Assembly (NCBI RefSeq): GCF_016545825.1
Contig: NC_052617.1
Span: 52,395,382 to 52,459,381, forward strand
Direction: 5' to 3'
Source: Eucalyptus grandis
Lineage: Eukaryota; Streptophyta; Magnoliopsida; Myrtales; Myrtaceae
Length of the DNA: 64,000 nucleotides
Shown here: positions 34,086 through 48,100 of the stretch, piece by piece
Position numbering within the stretch: the first letter of the stretch is position 1
Layout: every line of letters begins with the position of its first letter
Notes under the pieces: generated by a model
Told to the model about the DNA's origin: nothing
What the model saw: only the letters and a program-made list of their open reading frames with translations
Database searches by the model: none
Position numbers and translations under genes: made by a program

Positions 34086-36479
34086 ACCTTCGCTTTCACT
34101 ACTAATGTCTGGCACAGATGTCTAGCTCAACCCGAATGGCAATTTAGTTGCCTTTGATTGGGTTAGGACGTGATTTGGTTTGATTGGCTAATTTATGTCA
34201 AAAGTGTAGTGACAACAGATTTGTTACCATTGTCCCCGAATTTAGCTTGCTCGATTGAATTGAATGGCAACCACTCAATGTTGCTTGATATTTTATTATG
34301 TCTATCATCATGAATTGTTCCGTTCTGTGTTTTTGGTTGTAATACTCTTCGTGATTGAGCTTGTTTTCGGGAGATTAGTTCATGTTGTGATCAATGGTGT
34401 ATAATGGCAACAAGCAGTTGTTAGGAAGTAGTATTTTGAAGAATGATGAAGTTATTTGTTCTGGTGAGTCATTGATGTCCAATGCTTATTTGGTTGATGT
34501 TGGAGAAGCTTGAAGATGATGCTTATATTCACAGCCCGATTATTATTGGGTAATTGGATTTATAGGTTCCCTTTGCCTAGGGTATTGCTTGCTTGTCTTC
34601 TTCATCATAGTTGTTTTGTTGGGTGAAATCATTAGTAGGTGCAATGTGATGAATGTGAAGTTCTTGGGTTTGGTTTGTTAAAAGTATAAATGGTATATAT
34701 TAACCTTTTTTGTCTTGGGAAAAAAATGTGTTGCTGGAATACATATATGCATAGATCCTCCTTTGTGATGCTTTGCTTGTTGTTCATCTAGGAAATTAAA
34801 TATTTGATCTTTGGCTTACTAAGAACAACTAATTTGGTACGGTTCAATATATATTTGATTGATTTAGAACCTAGATGTGAACATTTGCAATTGATCTACT
34901 GTTGCTTTTGTTCAATGTGCAACTAGTCTTTTGAAACTTCATATTTTTTAGATTTTCCTTTCGTTAACCTTACTTTCAACGGATGTAGAGTATTGATTGA
35001 GTTTTTGGTGAGGTTCACTATATTCCACTCTATGAACTATGAGGTGCATTTTCCTTTTGGCTACTTAAATCCTTTGGCATGGAATTTACAATTGCACTGC
35101 CTTCAGAACTTTTCATTTTTTGCATGTATACAATTCCTCAGAAACCGAAAAAGAAACACTCGTTATTTTAGAAGAAGTTGGTTGCTCATGATGTTGCAAC
35201 CTGCAGGAAAATGGGAACCAAATTTATACTGTCCATATACCTCACATGTACAGATTATGCATTCCAAATGGCACATCGTGCTTTAAAATGCCTCCAAAGG
35301 ACTCTTAACTAGTGGCCTTTAGGGACTGAAGTCATGGAAGAACTGGAATCAATAGAAGCTGCCAGTGCTGATAGAATACTACGGGATAATGCTTTAATTC
35401 ATTTGTTATGTCATTCTTACTTGATGTGATGTAATCAAAGTCTGTTGCTCCACACTTTTCCATTTTCCCCAGGATGAATCTTGGGCTTTGAATGATCATT
35501 TCCATTGTATCCAGCAGTTATTAGGAGTTAGTCTTCTCTTCTAAGTTCTTTGGAATATTCATGACTTGTATATCAATACGTGCATTAGCTTGTGAATTGA
35601 GACATTGTGATGGTAATTTTGTTTAAGGGAGGAATAGTTTTTCTAAGGCTAATCCTCGACTTTGTCAGCAATCTAAGGTTCACAAAAGAAGCCTATTGCT
35701 CCTCAAGAGTTGGAGCTCTTTAATTTTCTGGCATGACAAGGCTTTGAACATGAGCAGAAGCTCATTATTATTGCCATCATGAATGTGTTCAGGGGGTGCT
35801 CGCTCTACAATCAATAACCAAGAAGTGTTATGTTGTTCAGTCCATTCCTAGTGATTTTTGAGCTCTAAGACTGGATGGGTAAATTGATGGAGTAATTTAA
35901 AGCAAAGAGCTGCTCAGTTGTCCATTTCGAATGAACAAGATATGTCATTTAGTGCTATCATGTTGTAGCTAAGACATGTCTAATTTTTTTTGTTGCAAAA
36001 TAAGAGACATATTTCTTATCACATGCCAGTATTAGATAAAACTTTCCATATGATATCGTAAACAACAAATTTTATTTTCATATTCTCACTAACTTTGCCA
36101 ATTGGTCATTATACTTTCTTTACCATTTGTAAATTTAAGGGCCCTATTATTTTCGACACTTCTCATGTGATTTTTTTATTTATAAATTTGTTATCATGTC
36201 CCTTTTACATTTCTCTTAACTCGAAAATATAAAAATTACCATCATTGTGTTATTTTTTCAATTTTAAATAAATTAAAATAGAAAAAACTTAAATTGATCA
36301 TATTATAGGACTTTCCAAATATATATTTGCCAAACAACATTTTCCCAAAGTTACTTCCCAAATCACTTTTTAATTACAATTTACCAAACAGTCTTTACAT
36401 TTCATTAAACCCCTTTAGGCTAAAAGCCTCTACATTTTCCCAACGGCTTTCCCCAAAAGTTGAACCAAACGCAGTCTTA

Positions 36480-39000
36480 AATTGTCGCAAATATACGGTA
36501 GAAATTCGTTGTCCCGGTCACTTGGGCTGGGCTGGGAGAGAAGAGGCTGGACCTTTTCTTTTTCCTGCCATCTGGAGCTTCATGTACTTTTTTTTTTTTT
36601 TTTTTTTTGGTCGGTGAGCAAATTCAGAAATTCTGCTCGATTTTAAGTTTAGTCAATGATATGTGCGGTGCTTTTGGGATTGATTTTTCTTTTGCTCACT
36701 TCTACCATTTTGACTGTAAAATAAAGTTGCAATAATTATGAGAAATTCCTCTTGATTCATCATGGGGAACGTATTGCGTACATACTGTATCTCTCGCTAT
36801 TTGGATGCCGATCAATTTCTTTACTCAAATGCCCAAGCTATCAAACTCGATTGGTCCACCACTTGATAATCTTGCTTAATTTGGAGAAACTATTGCATGA
36901 GTGTCGTTACATACACGCATATCTATTTATATTTCAAGCACCCTACCGTTCGATGAGGAAATGGCGGAGGAAATAGTCGATTCAAGGATCCATCGAGTCT
37001 CCGCACAAACGGTTGAATCTCTTTTTCTTAAATGAGAGGTAAGCTGAGATGAAAAAAAAAAACGAAAACAAAAGAAACAAATGCATGGCCTATTTCCGGT
37101 GTCACTATGTGTGCTTTAAGTCGGTGACCCTCGAGAAAAGGGTCTCGTAAAAATGATTTTATTCGGGCAAAATGGTGAAATGTTAACCATGCCAAACAAA
37201 AAGTGCTTAGGATAAAAAAAAGCAAACCATTTCCAAACACATCCTTCAAACACTTTTGAGAGTTGAGTGAAAAACGACATTCTCTTAGGACGAAGGACTC
37301 ATTCGCATTGAACGCAAAGATCGAAATGATAAAGGCATTTCCTTCATCAATCCCAAGCACCGAGCTGACATTTTGCTAGCTCTTTGGGCCGAATAAGGAT
37401 GATTCTTCAAAGCACCCCTGTCGAGAACAACCCTACATTGGGGCAACATAAGAGATTACAGTTGAAATGTAAAGTGAAAGATTGAGAAAGATTCTATTGC
37501 TTTCAATTACATCAATTTTCCTGCGATAGCTTCAGAGCAATTCTCATCAAAGCTTGACTCATCCTAAGGTGAAGAAGAACATTTCCTTCTCCACCCAAAC
37601 ACTAACACCCGTTGCTTGAACCAATTTGGGCCTAATTGTTCATTTTTTAAGCCCGAGCAATGATCATCTCCCTTCAATGAGGCAATGCATAAGGGTTGAC
37701 CACATACAATTAACATTTATGAGAAAACGTAAAAAGCATCTAGAAAGTCATAAGAGCTCCAAGAGTTCAAAGAGTAAAAAGTTCGACAAAAATTAGGGGG
37801 CATGAAAAAACAATGTATCTGGTAAAAGCAAGGCCAATGCCCGCCAAGAAAAAGAGCCAAAAAAGGCTGCATCTTATGTGAAAGAAAAATGATCAAAGTC
37901 AAAATGCTTGCATAAAAAAAAATCATCGCAAGTGCAAAAGAAATTAGAGAAAGAAGCAAAGCTCTAATGCGGAGATGATTAGTTAAGGGACTTTCAAGAT
38001 GTGTTGTATTTCAAAAGCCAAGTGATTTCAAAAGATTGAGTGACATGGTCATGATGCCATGATGATCACCAACTCTAAAAAACCCTCTTGAAAATTTTAA
38101 GCCTTTTAAGCCTCTCCCTATCCAACATTTCAACCCTCTTCCGAAGTCTCTTCTGATTGGGATGGTTTGAGTGGAAATAGGAATGTCACAAAAAAGCTAC
38201 CACTTGAAGGAGTGGAAGCAATTCTATCTTGTCTTATCTTCCAAGTTCTCGACTTGTAAACATGATGAAGATAGCAACGAATGGCCCTTTATTGGTCTCA
38301 AAATAATAATCCCTTTTGTGTAAGCCCATGATCAAACCTATATTATGGTCCTTTCGAAAGACCTTTCTAATTGATCAAATTGTGCTCATCACGAATGTTT
38401 CTGAAAGTCTTTGACATAGGTTATGTGAGATACCCTCAGCAATCAGTTACTTCCCACACGAATGGATGGGATCAAGCAACTATTTTATCAAGAGTATGTG
38501 AAAAACCATTTTCTGATTAAGAAGCTCTAGTTTGGCATGCTTAATGAGCCTTTTTCACGAATAGAAGTCATTTTGATAAGAACTTGACTCCTAAAGAATC
38601 TAAAAATTAATGATATACCCCCGAGCAAGATGAAAATTTTGTACCACATGATACTGACTAACATCGAATGTTTTTCAAAGCAGTCAGACTTAGCTTGATT
38701 AGCTTGTTCAATTAATGCTGCAATATTACCAATATGTCTCTTGATGACGTCCCTAATGACATTTGCTCAAGTTGAGTTTGATATGATTCCCCAGTGAAGC
38801 CATGCAGTTTCCAAGGGATTAACAAATGCTTTCCTAAAGACTACAAAGTTCATGGTCAGCCTTAAACTATGTCATCTCCAAAGGTTCATGATCAATCTTA
38901 AATCATGTCATCTACAAAGGTTCATAGGTGATCCTTAAATCATGTAATTCCAATCTGAACAAAACCCGTTATTACATGGTGATATTTTATTTCTCTCTTT
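36480..39000. other. No gene; right part probably 3' untranslated region of a Gypsy-type element
   Basis: 36480-36980 is ordinary intergenic DNA with a poly-T run at 36589-36609. From about 37000 to 39000 the sequence has no frame but runs directly into a minisatellite, a purine tract and an LTR-like start (39721-39780). This is the arrangement of the long 3' untranslated region of a plant Gypsy element. The left limit is not defined. Confidence 0.4.
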
Positions 39001-39650
39001 CTTATGACACGGTGTGCTTCTGTGGCATGGGATCTCTCTTTCTTCTTATGACATGGCGTGCTTTTGTAGCCCAGGGTCTCTCATTCTTCTTATGATGCGG
39101 CGTGCTTCTGTAGCCCGGGGTCTTTCCTTCTTCCTATGACACGACGTGCTTCTGTAGCTTGTGGTCTTTTCCTTCTTCCTATAACACGGCGTGCTTTTGT
39201 AGCTTGGGGTCTTTTCCTTCTTCCTATAACACGGCACGCTTCTGTAGCTCGGAATCTTTCTATCTTCCTATGACACAATGTTCTTCTGTAGCTCGGGATC
39301 TTCCCTTTTTCCTATGACACAACGTGCTTCTGTAGCCCGAGGCATTTCTGTCTTCCTATGACACAGTGTGTTTCTATAGCCCAGGGTCTTTTTCTTCTTC
39401 TTATAACACAGCGTGCTTCTGTAACCCAGAATCTTTCTATCTTCATATGATACGGTGTGTTTCTGTAGCTCGGGATCTTCCTTTTTTCCTATGACACGGT
39501 GTGCTTATGTAGCCCAGGGTATTTATGTCTTCATATGACACGGTGTGTTTCTATAGCCCAGGGTCTTTACTCTATTTCTTACGACATGATGTGCTTCTAT
39601 AGCCCGAAGTCTTTCTCCATCTTATCAACACGACGCATTTCCTTAACCCA
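39001..39650. repeat. Minisatellite, about 14 copies of a 44-46-bp unit
   Basis: A unit of the form TTCYTATGACACGGYGTGCTTCTGTAGCYCGGGGTCTTTCC recurs from 39001 to about 39640 with 10-25% divergence between units. On the minus strand it gives chance open frames made of a 15-residue repeat. These are not genes. Confidence 0.9.
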
Positions 39651-41185
39651 GAGTCCCTTTGGTCGACCTGGCATGTGCCTATGCACCTAAGGTTTTTCTC
39701 TCTTCAAAATAATTTAGATGTTTTTATCTTTGAATGAAAACTCCCCGATGCTACATTCAAAGAGGGGCAGCTATCGACACTTATCTTTTTTTTTCTCCCA
39801 AACGACAAATGAAAAGGAAAAGAAGAAAAACAAAAAAAAAACAATAGGAAAAAAAAACGATAGGGGTCGAGTCGGGCCAAAGCTGACCTTGGCCCAACCC
39901 GCCCCTCCTCTTTCCTCCCTCTCTCACATAGCTAGGCCCAGCCCGACCCAGCCTCCTTTTCTCTTCGGCTCAGCCACGCCCTAGCCGATCTTCCTCCTCT
40001 TTCCTGTCCTTTGCACGCAGGATTTAAAAAAAAGAAGAAAAGAAGGCAGCAACAAAGGGGACATAGGGAACAGGATAGAGGGGGAGCGTTGATCAAGAGT
40101 TGGTGGTCAGGATGTGACAGCTAACATCACAAGAGGCCACGCACACCAGCCGAGCAGAAGAAAAAAGGGGAAACAGAAAGAAAAAATGAGAGAGCAAGGA
40201 GGAACCGGAGGAAAAAAGGAAGAAAGCTCGTGGAAAGTGAAGTCGAGGGGAAGGAGAGTCCTCGGGATGCCCTATCACTGCTGGTGAGCCACCAACCAAC
40301 ACCGACCGCCGCGATTTCCTCTAGAACTCAGGTAGGCATTTTGTCGAACGCCCGATGCGCGTATGGTGAAATCGAGCCGGTCAAAGCTCACCCCGACCAT
40401 TTCGAGCAAGCTCCAGCCCTCCACCCATCCCCATTGTGTTTCCTGATGTTCTGATTTACGTCAGTAATTCTTTGGACTCACAATCGGGTCTCGATTGAGC
40501 CAAAAATCTCTAGGTTCTTTAGCGCACTCCACTTGTTCGCTGAAATACCCAGCTGAGACCCCCTTTTTCACCTCTTTGCATAAAGCTTTAGCCAGGTCAG
40601 TCGGCCATTGGGGTGGCGCCGCCGTCTGCCCGATAGCCAAGCTATGCCCTTACCTAGCCTAAACAGGGCCGTCGTGCCCTAGCCGGAAGCCACCCGCCCC
40701 ATTTACCGTCCCCGCCTTCCCTATCGCAACCGGGCAACCGCAAAGTAGGGGTTACAGGCCAGCGAAACGCCACCCTTGATCGACGCCTCGCCGCTTCCAT
40801 GGGCCCCTTGACCGACACCAACTGCCACCATCCTCGTCAGAGAATCACTCGGGCTGTGCACGACGTCACCTTCTCTTGTCGCGACTAGGCAGTCACAGAC
40901 TAAAGGGTGCAAGGCGAGCTGGGCCAGATCATAGATCTGGCCCGCTCGGCCTCTCTCGCCTCGTAGGTCGACGGCCTAGAGTTGGTCTAGGCAATGGGCC
41001 TATAGGGAGCCTTTTTGTAAGGGGGTTGGGCCTATCGGTTAGGCCCAACCCGAGCCTATCAGTTGGGCCCAACCCACAACTGAGTAAAGGCCCAACCAAC
41101 CATGGTCAGGCTTGGCCCTTACGGGCAGGTTGACTAGCCCGCCCCCAAGCGGGTCAGACTCGGGTGGGTTTGACCGACTCGCCCC

Positions 41186-42139
41186 TGATATCGCTAGTAT
41201 GGATACCTAAAGGGGGGTGAATATGTGTTAAAGAAGTTTTTGCAAAACTTAACAACTTAATTTGACGTATAATAGAACAATAGATTGAAGATATAAAAGA
41301 TTGTAAGCTGATATATAAGACTGCAAATTAAGTAAAGAGATTAGAGAAAGAGAATTGAAACACAAGGTTTATAGTGGTTCGGCTTAGACCAAGCCTATGT
41401 CCACTCTCCTGCACTAACAGCCTACTAGTTGGATTCTACAAAGAACCAAAAGAGATTATATAGTATCACGTCCTTGATTCCACAGTGTAGAGACTCTACT
41501 ACACTTTCTCAAGGTTTCACAAGTATTTGGCCTCTCTTTTGAGTACAGTTTAAGCTCGACAAATTGTAACAGCAAAGAACTAAGAGTTTTAGACTTTGGA
41601 ATTTTTCTTTCACGCATTCACTCGAATAACTTGAGAGTCCTCCTTATATACTCCTCCATGCTATCATAACAGTCGGCAGCCTCCAAAGAAGTTCTTCCAA
41701 TCTACCCGTTGGACAGAATCAAATCGAAAGATCTCGAGTTATTTAAGAAATGTGATGATAACCCACCAATCCTGCTCGCCCATACAATCAGGATCTAGGT
41801 TTCCATAAGTAGAACCTTCCAAGTATACTTTACCAATCAACATATCTAAATATTCAAATTGATTTCAATAAGAATAATTGATCACGAAATGCTATCTCCA
41901 GCCGTGAGATATTCTTCAACCGTACGAACCAAATCCTTAAAGATATACTTGTATCTGGATAAGTTTTCTTCATTGGATAAATATTTTTTTTGACGGTCTG
42001 GAAACTATCAGCGATGGTAGACTTTAAATCTTGAGTCTGGAGGTCTTCTGACTTTGACGATAAAGTCTACAAGTCTTCAGACTAGACTGATGAAAACGTT
42101 TTGTCAACTTCAAAACATATAAGGGAGTTTTCTCCAACA
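41186..42139 (-). repeat. 3' LTR of Copia element 3
   Basis: 954 bp, matching 49963-50917 and, in opposite orientation, the solo LTR at 62907-63834. It begins TGATATCGCTAG and ends TCTCCAACA on the plus strand. Confidence 0.92.
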
Positions 42140-42519
42140 ATCTCCCCATTTTTTATGGTAACAAAACTTTCCCGCAAATTTAGACATTTTGACCTACAAA
42201 ACAACACTTAAGCAAACCAAATTTCTTATAAAAAATAATTAGAGATTAGGATATTAACGATTCTGTAACCACAGAAAACATGTTAGTCCTATAAAAGCAA
42301 CTATTGTTATCATAATCAATAACATAGCTTAAGTTACTTACAAGCATCAATAATCCAAACCAGTCCAAATCATAACCACACCAAATAGAAGATAAGTCCA
42401 AACAAAAAGTCATCAAATCTGCATCATAAAACCTCTACCCCTTTTTGTCAATAGCAAAAGGTGGAGAACAAATGAAAAAGAGTTGGTTAAAAAATGGCGT
42501 GAAAATCATGGCTGTTTGG

Positions 42520-44650
42520 GAAGGCAAACAAGCTCGAATTCTCCCATAGAATGCATTGTCTTCTCAAGCCTTTCAAAACTCTACTTCAGTGACTAAAAAT
42601 CTTCACCCTGCATAGTAGACTGTACTTGAATCTTCAGGGCGTTCAACTGGTCATGCAAAGACACTGAAGTGGCCTTAAAAGCATTCTTGAGATCTTGCAT
42701 CTCAAATCCCATAACATATTGATGTTTCCTGACATCCAATAGAATCTCTAGCAGTCTTGAGAAGTCTGTTTTTTGAGCTATTGCATCACTAGGACTAGCT
42801 GAGTCAATTCCAAGGATTTTGAGAATGGATGGAGCGTCAAAAGATTGTCCACCATGACTGTCTTATGGGTAATGTGAGGCATACACATCATCTGAGTTTG
42901 CTGTAGAACGACTTACATCACTAGCAAATAAAGGTGAAGAAATACCTTTTGCTCCAACAGCTCCCCCTGTTTTGTTGCATTCGGGTGGAGTAGGTAAGAT
43001 TTCTTCTTGTTCAACTTCAGCTTCAGAGTGATGAGTGTCAATAGTTCCAGTTCCTCCCATCTTAGAATCACTAGACAGGGAGACAACCAAAGTTGGCTCG
43101 AAAGAGTTTTCTTGACCCTGTTCTTGTTCTCCTTGTCTCTCTTCTTCTTCCCCTGTCCTCCTCTGTTCTTCATCTTCCTTCTCTGTGTCTTCTCTCTCTT
43201 TTCCTCTTTCTTCTGGCTCTTCTCTTGTCTCATGAAAACTGACAAAACTTTTTAAGTTTCTTAAGGCTAAAAGAGTCAGTTCATCCTCATCTTCTTCATC
43301 TTGCAAGATGAGAGTTCTTTTCTTCTTTACTGGAGCAACCATGGGCTCCTTGCCTTTTCTCTTCGTTGCAGCAGAGTATTGTTTTGCTTTGATGGGAGAC
43401 TTCTCCTTCATACACTTCAACACCTTGTTCAGCTCTTTCAAGCGCATCTTTGTGACCATTTTGAAACCAATCACCATTGGAGAGATGGTTTTCAAACATA
43501 ATGGTGCAGAGATGTGAATTTTAAAGTGTCTAAAGAGACGCGTGATAAGAGCAGAATAAGGGAGTTGTCCCTTATCTTTCACCACAGTTCAGTACTTATG
43601 AAACAAGATGGTGTGAGATAGAGAGAATTTAAATCCAGTATTGATGGCAAACATCAATTTCGCTTCAGATCGAGAGACATCAGTCTTGGATGTCGACTTG
43701 GGACGAATGCAGTTGATCACAATCTTGTGCAGCAAGATGCTAGAGGCACTCATCCTTGAGTATGAAATCTTGCCTTCAACATCCCTATCTTTCACCAATG
43801 ACAGAGTAGCATGAGCAATAGACATGCTAATTGGTTGGAAACTCGTTCTTTCCACCCCAATTATGTCGGCCAATGTGTCTGTATCCACCAAAAATTCTCT
43901 GTCCTTCACTGTGAAAGTAAAACTGTTTGCATCCAAGAAATATAAGTTCAAGTAAAAGTATGCAGTAAGCTCTGGATAAGTAGCATAGGATTCAGAACAA
44001 AAGCGTTCCAATTGCAGTAGAGTAAACTTCTCTCGCAGATTGACCTTTATCGAGTTAAGAAAATCAAAGTCAACAGTCCTAGGGTTCATAACCCCTCTCT
44101 TCATTTGGTTCAAATAAACTTTATTGTGATTCTTCGATCTAAACAAATTGGAATCATTAGCAATATTTGCAGCCACTCCTGTTCTAGACTAAAAATGAGT
44201 AAACATCCGTTCATCGTCGTCCAAAACTTGTGGTTGATTTGCAGTGTCATAGAATGGGTCACTTGGGAAATTCGTAAAAGTTCTTTTAGCTATTCATTTC
44301 TCTACAACTCCTAACCTTTCCAACTCTCGCAAGAACATGGTTTCATTCTTGTATCCTCTATCTCTTAAAAATTCATCGATTAAAGACATCGGCGTTCCTC
44401 ATTACCTCAAATTAGAGTAAAGTTTGTAAGCAACCTTGGAAGTTAGCGTTCTTACAGGTTCAGCCTCCTCTATAACTTCATCGTCTAGTTGAGTCAGTGG
44501 AGAAGGTTGACATTGCTGAGAAAGTTGTCGCTGACTTGGACGCAGTGGTGGAGAAGAATCTTCTTCCTCGGTCAAGTCAAAATGCATAGGACCCTCGGGC
44601 ATATGTCATGGTCCCCTACTTGCAATCCTTGAAGACTTTCTTGAAGACAT
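42520..44650 (-). pseudogene. Third ORF of Copia element 3, not gag or pol
   Basis: It begins MSSRKSSRIASRGP (ATG at 44650) and continues, with stops near 44605, 44400 and 43587 and some frame changes, to about 42520. A middle block (about 43590-44176) reads FTLLQLERFCSESYATYPEL and FLVDTDTLADIIGVERTSF, resembling the plant-specific domain often annotated as a putative plant transposon protein. After it come a basic stretch and a long acidic Glu-rich stretch (about 43000-43250). The tail (FSRLLEILLDVRKHQYVMGF, then DLKNAFKATSVSLHDQLNAL) looks coiled-coil. Some Sireviruses carry an extra ORF at this position, sometimes called env-like. No signal peptide or obvious membrane anchor is visible here, so a role at membranes is not supported. 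Confidence 0.6.
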
Positions 44651-45124
44651 TGTCGCTTCAAGGGAGGAATTCACCAACTTGCTTGAAAAAGGTGAAATTT
44701 TTTGGATAGATCGAGAGTGAAAGTGAATACAAATAGGACTTTTGTATTCTAGGGTTTTAGTGTAAAAACGAAGAAGACGACTCTCGATAGTATATAAGGC
44801 AAGTGAAGTGAGATAAACGAAACGTCGTAAAAGGAAAAATAAAAATACATTTTCAAAAAGAATAACTTCCCTTTTTGAAAATAACTGTCTTTTCAAAATT
44901 GATAACTGCCTTTTTTGAAAAAGAAAAAGAAACTTGGAAAGATAATTTCAATCGATTAGCAATTAATAAGTAACCGTACCTTTTAAAGTTTAAAATATTG
45001 AAATAGAAATAACTTACAGTTGTAACTCTTAGTCTTCTGAGTCTGAGCACCTTCAAACTTTACCTTTGAGTCTTGAACACATCCAGACTTTACTGGGTAA
45101 GAGATATGATGTTCAGTCTGGTGC

Positions 45125-48100
45125 GAATAGACTCGAATAGACTTCTCTCCAGAGGCTTTGTAAATATTTTCTCCAATTGATTCTTTGAGTCAATGAATTG
45201 AATCATAACTTCTCCATTTTGAACAAGATCTCTAATAAAGTGATGTCGAATCTCTATATGCTTTGCTCTTGGATGAAGAATTGGATTCTTTGTGAAGTTA
45301 ATTACGTTGGTGTTGTCACATTTGATCTTGGTGCAAAAGTCTTTAACTCCAAAGTCTCTCAGTTGTTGTTTTATCCATCAAATTTGAGAACAGCAACTTT
45401 CAAGAGCCACATACTCTGCTTCTGCTGTTGAAAGAGCTACAGTGCTTTGCTTCCTTGAGAACCAAGATACTATCCCGTTTCCCAGCAATTGGCATGTACC
45501 AAATGTACTCTTTTTATCAACTCTACAACCTGCTAAATTTATGTCCGAATATCCAAGAAGGGTAAAATCTCCTTCTTTGGGATACCACAAACCTAAGCTT
45601 GAAGTAGTTGCAATGTATTTAAATATGCGTTTTGTGGCGCTTCGATGAGACTCTTTTGGATCAAATTGAAATCTAGCACAAATGCAAATACTAAACAAAA
45701 TGTCAGGTCTAGAAACAGTAAGATAAATAAGTGAACCAATAATACTCCTGTAAAGTTTCTGGTCAACTTTCTTTCCTCATTCATCTTTATCCAGCTTTGA
45801 AGAACTAGACATTGGTATCTCAGTCTTTTTGCAATTTTTCGATCCGAACTTTTTAACAAGTTCTTTTGCATATTTTTCTTGGTAAATGAAAATTCATTCC
45901 TTCAACTGTTTTACTTGTAATCCGAGAAAGAATGATAATTCACCCATCATGCTCATCTCAAATTCATCATGCATAGATTTAGAAAACTTCTTGCATAGGT
46001 TTTCATTAGGCGATCCAAAAATAATATCATCAATATAAATTTGAACAAGTAGAAAATTTTTACCTTCCCTTTTAATAAACAAGGTAGTATCCACTTTTCT
46101 TTTAACAAAACCATTTTGCATTAAAAACTTACTTAACCTGTTGTACCAAGCTCGAGGTGCTTGTTTTAAACCATAAAGAGCCTTTTTCAGTTTGAATACT
46201 GAGTCTGGTCTCTTTGGATCTTCAAATCTAAGAGGTTGTTCCACATAGACTTCTTCTTGGATAAATCCATTTATGAATGCACTCTTGACGTCCATTTAGA
46301 ATAACCTAAAATTTTTATAATAAGCAAAAGTAAGTAATAATCTAATTGGTTCTAACCTGGCTACTGGTGCGTAGGTTTCATCATAATCGATCATTTCTTC
46401 TTGCATATATCCTTTAGTCACGAGTCTTGCTTTGTTCTTGATCACTTTTCCTTTTTCGTCCAACTTGTTCCTGAAAACCCATTTAGCTCCAATAATGAAT
46501 TTACCTTTTGGTTTAGGAGTTAACTCCCATACATCGTTAATGCTGAACTATTTGAGTTCTTATTGCATTGCTTCAATCCAACTTTCATCAGCTAAAGCTT
46601 CTCATATGCTTTTGGGTTCTATTTCAGAAATAAGTGCAACATTGCTAGACTCTCCTTGCCTTCTGGATCTAATGCGAATCCCTTCCTCAATATCCCCAAT
46701 GATGAGTTCTTTGGGACGACCAGATTTGTGCTTCCAGTTGCTTGATGATCTGGCAGGAAGTTGTTCTTCTACTTCAATTGATTCTTCAACTTCCTTTCGC
46801 TGATTTTCATAGATTTGAGCTGCTTCAGGGGAGGTAGACTTTGTAGAGTTTGGAGTAGGTTCAAATTCTTCAAGATGAGTTTGAATCAATTGATTCTGCA
46901 AAGAGTCTTAGAATTTGACATTCGTAGATTATTCCACAAACTGAGTCTTTGTGTTGAATACTTTGTAGGCTTTGCTAGTGGTTGAATATCCAAGGAAGAT
47001 TCATTCGTCTGATTTCTCTTCAAACTTACTAGTTCGATCATTTGCATTTTTCAAAACAAAATATTTGCAACCAAATACATGAAAGTAAGAGACAATTGGC
47101 TCCTTTCCTTTGAATAACTCATAAGGAGTTTTCTCCATAATAGGCCTTAAAAAGACTATGTTAATAATATAACATGCTGTAGAAACTGCTTCAGCCCAAA
47201 AAATGAGAAGAAATACTACTTTCTATTAAAAGAGTTCTTGCTATCTCCTGCAAAGATCTATTCTTTCTTTCCACAACTCCATTTTGTTCTAGAATGTATG
47301 GAGAAGAGAAAACATGCTGAAAACCTAATTCATCACAAAATTTTGCAAAGTCTTTATTTTCAAACTTACCTCCATGGTCTGTTCGTATGCTTGAAATAGC
47401 ATATCCTTTCTTGTTCTGAACTTTCTTGGCAAACTTTGAAAAGTAAGAAAAGGCTTCAGACTTACTTGCCAGAAAGTAAACCCAAGTGAATCGTGAGTAA
47501 TCATCCACAATTACTAGACAATGTCTCTTTCCGCCTATACCTTTAGTTCCGGTTGGCCCAAAGAGATCCATATGCAGAAGCTGCAAAACACGATTAGTAG
47601 AAACCTGATTCAATGGTTTAAAATAACTTTTAACCAGTTTTCCTAATACACATGGTGTGCATAAGTCAGATTGTTGAAACTTCAGGTTGGACAGTCCTCG
47701 AACAAGATTCTTAGAAGAGATCTTAGTAATCTGCTTCATATTGACATGGTCAAGCTTTCGATGCTAAAGATTTACTTCATCTTGAATTGAAATTAAATAT
47801 TAAGACTTCTCTGGTTTTATATCCAGAAGATAAATGTTCCCATGTCTTCGTCTAGTAAAAGATTGTGAAAGATCTTTACTAGTTCCCAAACATATTCCTT
47901 CTTGAAAGTTTATCTTGAATCCAGTGTCGCACAATTGGCTGATGCTAAGTAAATTGTAATTGAGTCCTTCCACTAAGGAGACGTTGTTGATTGTGAGACT
48001 TCTAATTTTTACAGTTTCACATCCAACAATTCTTCATTTGCTGTTTCCGCCAAAGGAGACTTTTCCATCATTTACTTGCATAAGTTTTATAAAACAGCTT

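Larger units (their letters stand above)
33065..36476. mobile_element. PIF/Harbinger-like element carrying a gene fragment, 3.4 kb
   Basis: The left end GGCTGCGTTTAGGAAC and inverted right end GACTGCGTTTGGTTC are flanked by TTA on both sides (33062-33064, 36477-36479). The right terminal 150 bp, reverse-complemented, aligns with the left terminal region of the element at 53986 (GTTGGGAAAATG, TTTAGCCTAAAGGG, AATGTTGTTTGG), so both belong to one family. The inside holds a piece of a complex I gene (33361-33657) and a second coding-like stretch near 33850-34085. No transposase was recognised. Confidence 0.7.

Noticed and set aside
39046..39278. Two overlapping minus-strand frames with a repeated basic 15-residue unit
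   Set aside because: They are chance translations of the 44-46-bp minisatellite; unit length near a multiple of three keeps frames open.
42913..43245. Lys/Glu-rich 110-codon minus-strand frame
   Set aside because: Alternate frame of the acidic repeat in the third ORF of Copia element 3.
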